Assembly: GCA_001579985.1 (NCBI GenBank)
Contig: LRSR01001915.1
Coordinates: 1-33,156 of the forward strand
Direction: 5' to 3'
DNA from: Hypsibius dujardini
Taxonomy: Eukaryota; Tardigrada; Eutardigrada; Parachela; Hypsibiidae
DNA length: 33,156 nucleotides
In this document: positions 30,401-33,156 of the stretch, piece after piece
How the letters are laid out: every line of letters starts with the position of its first letter
Position numbering within the stretch: position 1 is the first letter of the stretch
The notes under the pieces: generated by a model
Databases searched by the model: none
Seen by the model: the letters and a program-made list of their open reading frames with translations, nothing else
Told to the model about the DNA's origin: nothing
Translations under genes and position numbers: made by a program

Positions 30401-33119
30401 GATGCTTTATTAGAATTGCCGTGATGGAACGCAAGGTGATCAATGCGAGGTGCAAGCTCCTCCTGCGTCACGACCCAAACCGGAGGTTCTCGTCTCGGTT
30501 AAGAATGCCCGAACGGACGTAGAAGAGGGAGACCTGGTTGTCCTGCATTGTCGCGTGCAGAGCAGTATTCCAGTGCGGGTGTCTTGGACACGGCCGGATC
30601 GACAAGCGATGCCGGGCAGGGCGCAACAGAGAGCCGACAATTCGCTGGCCATTTGGGCTGCCGAATCGGATGACAGTGGTGTCTACATCTGCAGCGCCAA
30701 CGGCGCGAATGGAGACTTTTCTACGGCTGAAGCCTTCCTTGTTGTCCGACGTAAGTCAAATGAAAGAGAGGTCTTCTGTTCCTCGAATTGAATGACATTT
30801 GCACACCTGGACCTTATAAAAAGAATTCTCTTTCAGCAAAAGTGGCCTCCGTCGTGGCTCACATAAGCCATCCTCATCAACATCTGCCAGAACCAGATCG
30901 GTCCATCTTAGTGTATGTTGTACCTCCGAAGAGGAACGTCGTTCAGGCTGGCTCCACTGTCCACTTCCGATGCGTCGTCCGGAGTGCTGTACGTTTTTCT
31001 CCAGATTATCTGCTGGACCAAATTATTCGTCGTCACATGAGATGTATGCTTGATTTTAGTTGACTTATACTGCGGTTTGGAGGAAAACCGGAGGTCACTT
31101 GTCATCACGGGCCTTCGAAGTGGCAGGTCTCCTGACCCTCCACAATGTTCAGCCAGAGGACGAAGGCACTTATGTTTGCATGGGATCAAACCTCTACCAA
31201 ACATCTTCCGACTGGGCTCAATTAATGCTTGAGAGTAAGAATTATTTTAAATAAAAGATACTTGCATAATAAATAAAATATTCCAGTGATAATACTGTAA
31301 ATATACGAGCTTTCTAAAACCGAGTCTATAAAACGCTAAATCAAATATGAACATTTCGGGGAACGCGGACAAACAATGGAGTCTTATTGAAAATACCTTA
31401 TTAATATACCAAAGTATTCAAAAAGATTGTCAATATGAGGTAAAACTTTTAATTCGGCGAACCTTTTCAGTTTCCCTGCTACATTAAGAGCTGTGATCCT
31501 ACACACAATTTTAAGGAAAATATCAAACAAAATTTTGCCAACTAGAGGACATACAATGCAAGGCAAGAATCCTCTTGTATAGTACGAGACAATTGTTTGG
31601 AAAATCAAGGTGAATTTTGCAGTAAATTAATTGGAATCGAGATGGTAGGGGAGCCACTTGCGTGTTGATGCACGAGTAAAAAATGCCGTGTCGATGATGA
31701 AATACTTCTCTTCAATCCAAATAGCCAGAACTTTTCTTCTTTTTTTGTCTATAAGAGCTTAGATTTGTGCCAATCAAAAAATAAGTTAGTTCTGTAAATT
31801 CTAGACCAAAGAAAAGAAAAATGTTCGTTAAGATTTTGCTAAGCTGATTGAAAATGTAAGTGACTGTTTTGGCTGCTTAGACAGAGTAATCAACTGCGTA
31901 GTAGTAATCTTCGTTGCCAGTTGGCAAACACATACGCTCCCTACTTTCCTCATGTCGCCCAATTAAAAGCGATTTGAAATGAGGAATTAAGAGTTTTACC
32001 TCGTAGTGCTAAATATATTATATGGAATTAAGGGAATGTTCGTTCGTAGGAGAGGAGCCACCTACAGCGGATCCGCCGACAACTTGGAGCTCCTCACCCG
32101 ACAGCCATAAATATTGGTCACCACCACAAGTCAGCATTTTTCCATCATACCTCCAAGTGGCCGAGGGAGATTTAGCCGAATTCCACTGCACAGTCACCGG
32201 GAACCCTAGACCGCAAGTGTTCTGGTTCAAGGGACCCGCCGGACGCCAGGGCTCCGTGCTGGCCGACCAGGAAGTTTTCCGCATTACGTCCGCCCAGGGA
32301 GATGACGCAGCGGAGTACATCTGCTCCGCTTGGAATGCCGCCGGAACGGGGAGTGCCACCACTGTTCTCCACGTTGTCAAACGTGAGAATAACAATTCCC
32401 CAATCTATGAGAAACTTCAGACTCAATGGCGAATAAATTCATTATATTGCAGAAGGTGGACTGCCGATGATTCAGATTGACTCCTCACATCAACTCGCCC
32501 GATCTGGCGACTCGGTCAAACTGCGTTGTGAAGCGTCCGGCGATCCGTTAGCCAAAATCGCATGGGAAAAGCAGCACGGAGATCTCCCTTCGTCTGCCAC
32601 GCAACTGAACGGTTTTCTTATACTTCACGATCTCTCTGAATCGGACCAAGGTCTCTATATCTGTACGGTCCGTAACGCCAAGGGCTCTTCCCGTGTCACC
32701 GTGCACCTTACGATCGACTCGAACGGGCATTTTGAAGACGACAGCTCCATCATTGGTGGTCACGGTTCCACCGATCCCGGCAATGCCCCTCCCGTCGTCT
32801 TCATCGAACCGAGGATGATGCGTGCTTTCGAGGGAGCCACCGTTGAGTTCGTATGTAACGTTGTAGCAGGTGGAGCGGGTCAAACAACGGTCACCTGGAA
32901 TCGCCGCCAAGATAGCGAGCAACCGGACGACCGTCATCAGGTAATTGTTCTATTATCTTACAGCTCCATGGGCGTGACTTAAGGTTTGGCGTAATTTGCA
33001 GACCTCGAATACGCGGTACACGATCCAGAACTTGCGTCCAGCTGACCGCGGGATTTACGTTTGCGTTGCAGAGAACACGGCTGGAGTCGGGCGAGCAACG
33101 GTGCGATTAGAAGTCGAAG
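24302..33119 (+). CDS. Perlecan (basement-membrane heparan sulfate proteoglycan core), N-terminal part
   Basis: Secreted modular proteoglycan of basement membranes. Twenty-four coding exons, about 1,827 codons, continuing past the right edge: 24302-24422, 24544-24852, 24912-25238, 25624-25929, 25996-26322, 26382-26539, 26612-26645, 26802-26840, 26926-27607, 28182-28687, 28749-28969, 29040-29180, 29257-29436, 29498-29596, 29726-29809, 29872-29990, 30059-30170, 30238-30351, 30414-30750, 30837-30988, 31060-31234, 32050-32382, 32453-32940, 33002-33119. Every junction keeps phase and has GT/AG borders. Domain order: signal peptide, four Ig-like modules, three LDLa, Ig, laminin-EGF part, laminin IV, laminin-EGF, laminin IV, laminin-EGF, then Ig array. 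LDLa then Ig then laminin IV/EGF then Ig repeats is specific to perlecan. No SEA domain is visible at the N-terminus, and there are two laminin IV domains where vertebrates have three. The start ATG opens a hydrophobic leader; a second ATG five codons in is also usable. Confidence 0.9.
24544..26322 (+). repeat. Perlecan exons 2-5: tandem A-B-A-B Ig-like modules
   Basis: Exons 2 (309 nt) and 4 (306 nt) encode near-copies: VVVTPADLTVDEGSDAILDC / VVVTPTELTVDEGSAAVLDC, then SRVVWE, then GxYxCRAIDLP. Exons 3 and 5 (both 327 nt) encode a second type: LYxF/YPxG, Y-H-x-x-G-x-x-LVLDC, then SGVYxC and SKSxxVIxTGG. All four are Ig-like (paired Cys, core Trp in most) and all are bounded by phase-1 introns. 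The A-B pair has therefore been duplicated in tandem as a two-exon cassette. Confidence 0.85.
26382..27125 (+). other. Perlecan exons 6-9: Pro-rich linker and three LDLa repeats
   Basis: A Pro/Thr-rich linker precedes LDLa 1 (CNGIP|DCGDMSDEKNC, split by an intron), LDLa 2 (spread over exons 8-9, CDSEDDCGDNTDEMNC) and LDLa 3 (CDGTNDCRQDGSDEIGC). The acidic calcium-cage residues are present in all three. LDLa 3 has one extra residue between the Cys and the DGSDE motif. Exons 7 and 8 are only 34 and 39 nt. Confidence 0.85.
27126..27430 (+). other. Perlecan Ig domain after the LDLa cluster
   Basis: Within exon 9: PPVIVQPPESSIEARLGSTV, first Cys in TIHCES, core Trp in LISWRLNW, and SDQGAYSCEA. 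This is the position of the first Ig of vertebrate perlecan, directly before the laminin-like region. Confidence 0.8.
27440..28969 (+). other. Perlecan laminin-EGF part, first laminin IV domain, laminin-EGF
   Basis: Exon 9 ends with a laminin-EGF tail (CIACYCSGVSQNC). After a 574-bp intron, exon 10 encodes the laminin IV domain: MWALPQEFLGDRITSYGSGL, then VPLVEGAWRKFPE, ASEDDRPTNDAVSRDDFMKV, and YDRAAIYSSIGHIKM. It closes in VEQC|VCSPGYDGLSCERC, completed by exon 11. The exon 9/10 junction (phase 2) is inferred from the frame. Confidence 0.8.
27650..27930 (+). repeat. CCGTC/TCCATCC pyrimidine-rich repeat in perlecan intron 9
   Basis: Irregular CCGTC, TCCATCC and GTCTCTC copies fill the middle of the 574-bp intron. 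Same vocabulary and strand bias as the transposon intron at 18215-18785. Open frames over it are repeat translations. Confidence 0.6.
29040..30465 (+). other. Perlecan laminin-EGF, second laminin IV domain, laminin-EGF repeats
   Basis: Exons 12-18 and the start of exon 19. Exon 12 is laminin-EGF (RCDQCRRGTFNL ... CFCSGVTQDC). Exons 13-17 form laminin IV: ALYWQLSRSILGNR, then VTSYGGDLAVDLRV, GNGINLHFDS, WVRDDGQLATREHLLMAL and IGDVVLQTAQQHYTG. It closes in VELCQCPPGYGGTSCE. Exons 18-19 carry laminin-EGF (CEPCNCNGHSEDCHPESGIC|NCRDGTQGDQCE). This domain is cut by four introns, whereas the first laminin IV is a single exon. Confidence 0.85.
30466..33119 (+). other. Perlecan Ig array (at least five Ig domains, continuing)
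   Basis: Exon 19: Ig with VVLHCRV ... VSWTRP ... DSGVYICSAN. Exons 20-21: Ig split in the middle, FRCVV ... AVWRKTGG ... DEGTYVCMGS. Exon 22: FHCTVTGNPRPQVFWFKG ... AAEYICSAWN. Exon 23: LRCEASGDPLAKIAWEK ... DQGLYICTVRN, then an acidic Gly/Ser linker and the first half of another Ig (VEFVCNV ... VTWNRR), finished by exon 24 (RGIYVCVAEN). The array runs off the window. This corresponds to domain IV of vertebrate perlecan. Confidence 0.88.
31235..32049 (+). other. Perlecan intron 21 (815 bp), no exon seen
   Basis: The largest perlecan intron in the window. AT-rich; phase 1 on both sides (GAGA|GTAAGA ... TTCGTAG|GA). I saw no Ig-like exon in it on the coding strand. The minus-strand frame 31384-31608 is not convincing. 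Confidence 0.5.
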
Positions 33120-33156
33120 GTATGATTAGTATTTGTATTTGTTATACGAAGAGTAA

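Overview
The window is animal nuclear DNA. Genes are split by short spliceosomal introns (about 55-160 bp, a few longer) with GT/AG borders, intergenic DNA is long and rich in simple repeats, and the recognisable genes are metazoan: a muscarinic acetylcholine receptor and the basement-membrane proteoglycan perlecan. The receptor segment resembles protostome A-type muscarinic receptors (WPPWI...WPYIEG after the DRY region), so an ecdysozoan or other protostome is likely. A tardigrade or small arthropod would fit the compact introns, but nothing in the sequence proves the phylum.

Layout. 827-1955 (minus): two 5' coding exons of the muscarinic receptor, covering TM1 to TM4; the rest lies beyond the left edge. 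2000-11300: mostly non-coding, with TCTG/TCTA and GA tracts and one unplaced candidate first exon at 8563. 11317-11932: a MITE-like repeat. 12976-13096: a possible orphan exon. 13706-13897: a 63-codon single-exon gene whose only visible relative is a 51-codon gene at 22659-22814. 14686-20570: a remnant hAT transposon, interrupted at 15008-20142 by a young 5.1-kb DNA transposon. 21291-21470: a degenerate collagen-IV-like fragment. 24302 to the right edge (plus): the N-terminal part of perlecan, 24 coding exons whose splice phases all agree.

The nested transposon is the most unusual object. It has 279-bp terminal inverted repeats (one mismatch seen), a perfect 8-bp target duplication, and arrays of a palindromic AAACGCGTTT motif in its ends. 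It carries a spliced gene for a Ulp1/SENP-like cysteine protease with an apparently intact catalytic tetrad, and a second spliced gene that looks like the segment just N-terminal to a retroviral-type integrase zinc-binding domain. I could not see a catalytic transposase core. The two related microprotein genes lie on either side of the transposon cluster.

Perlecan reads signal peptide, a duplicated pair of Ig-like modules (A-B-A-B), three LDLa repeats, one Ig, laminin-EGF/laminin IV (twice), laminin-EGF, then an Ig array running off the window. Exon borders were assigned by eye from splice consensus and reading phase; no alignment or database search was run.
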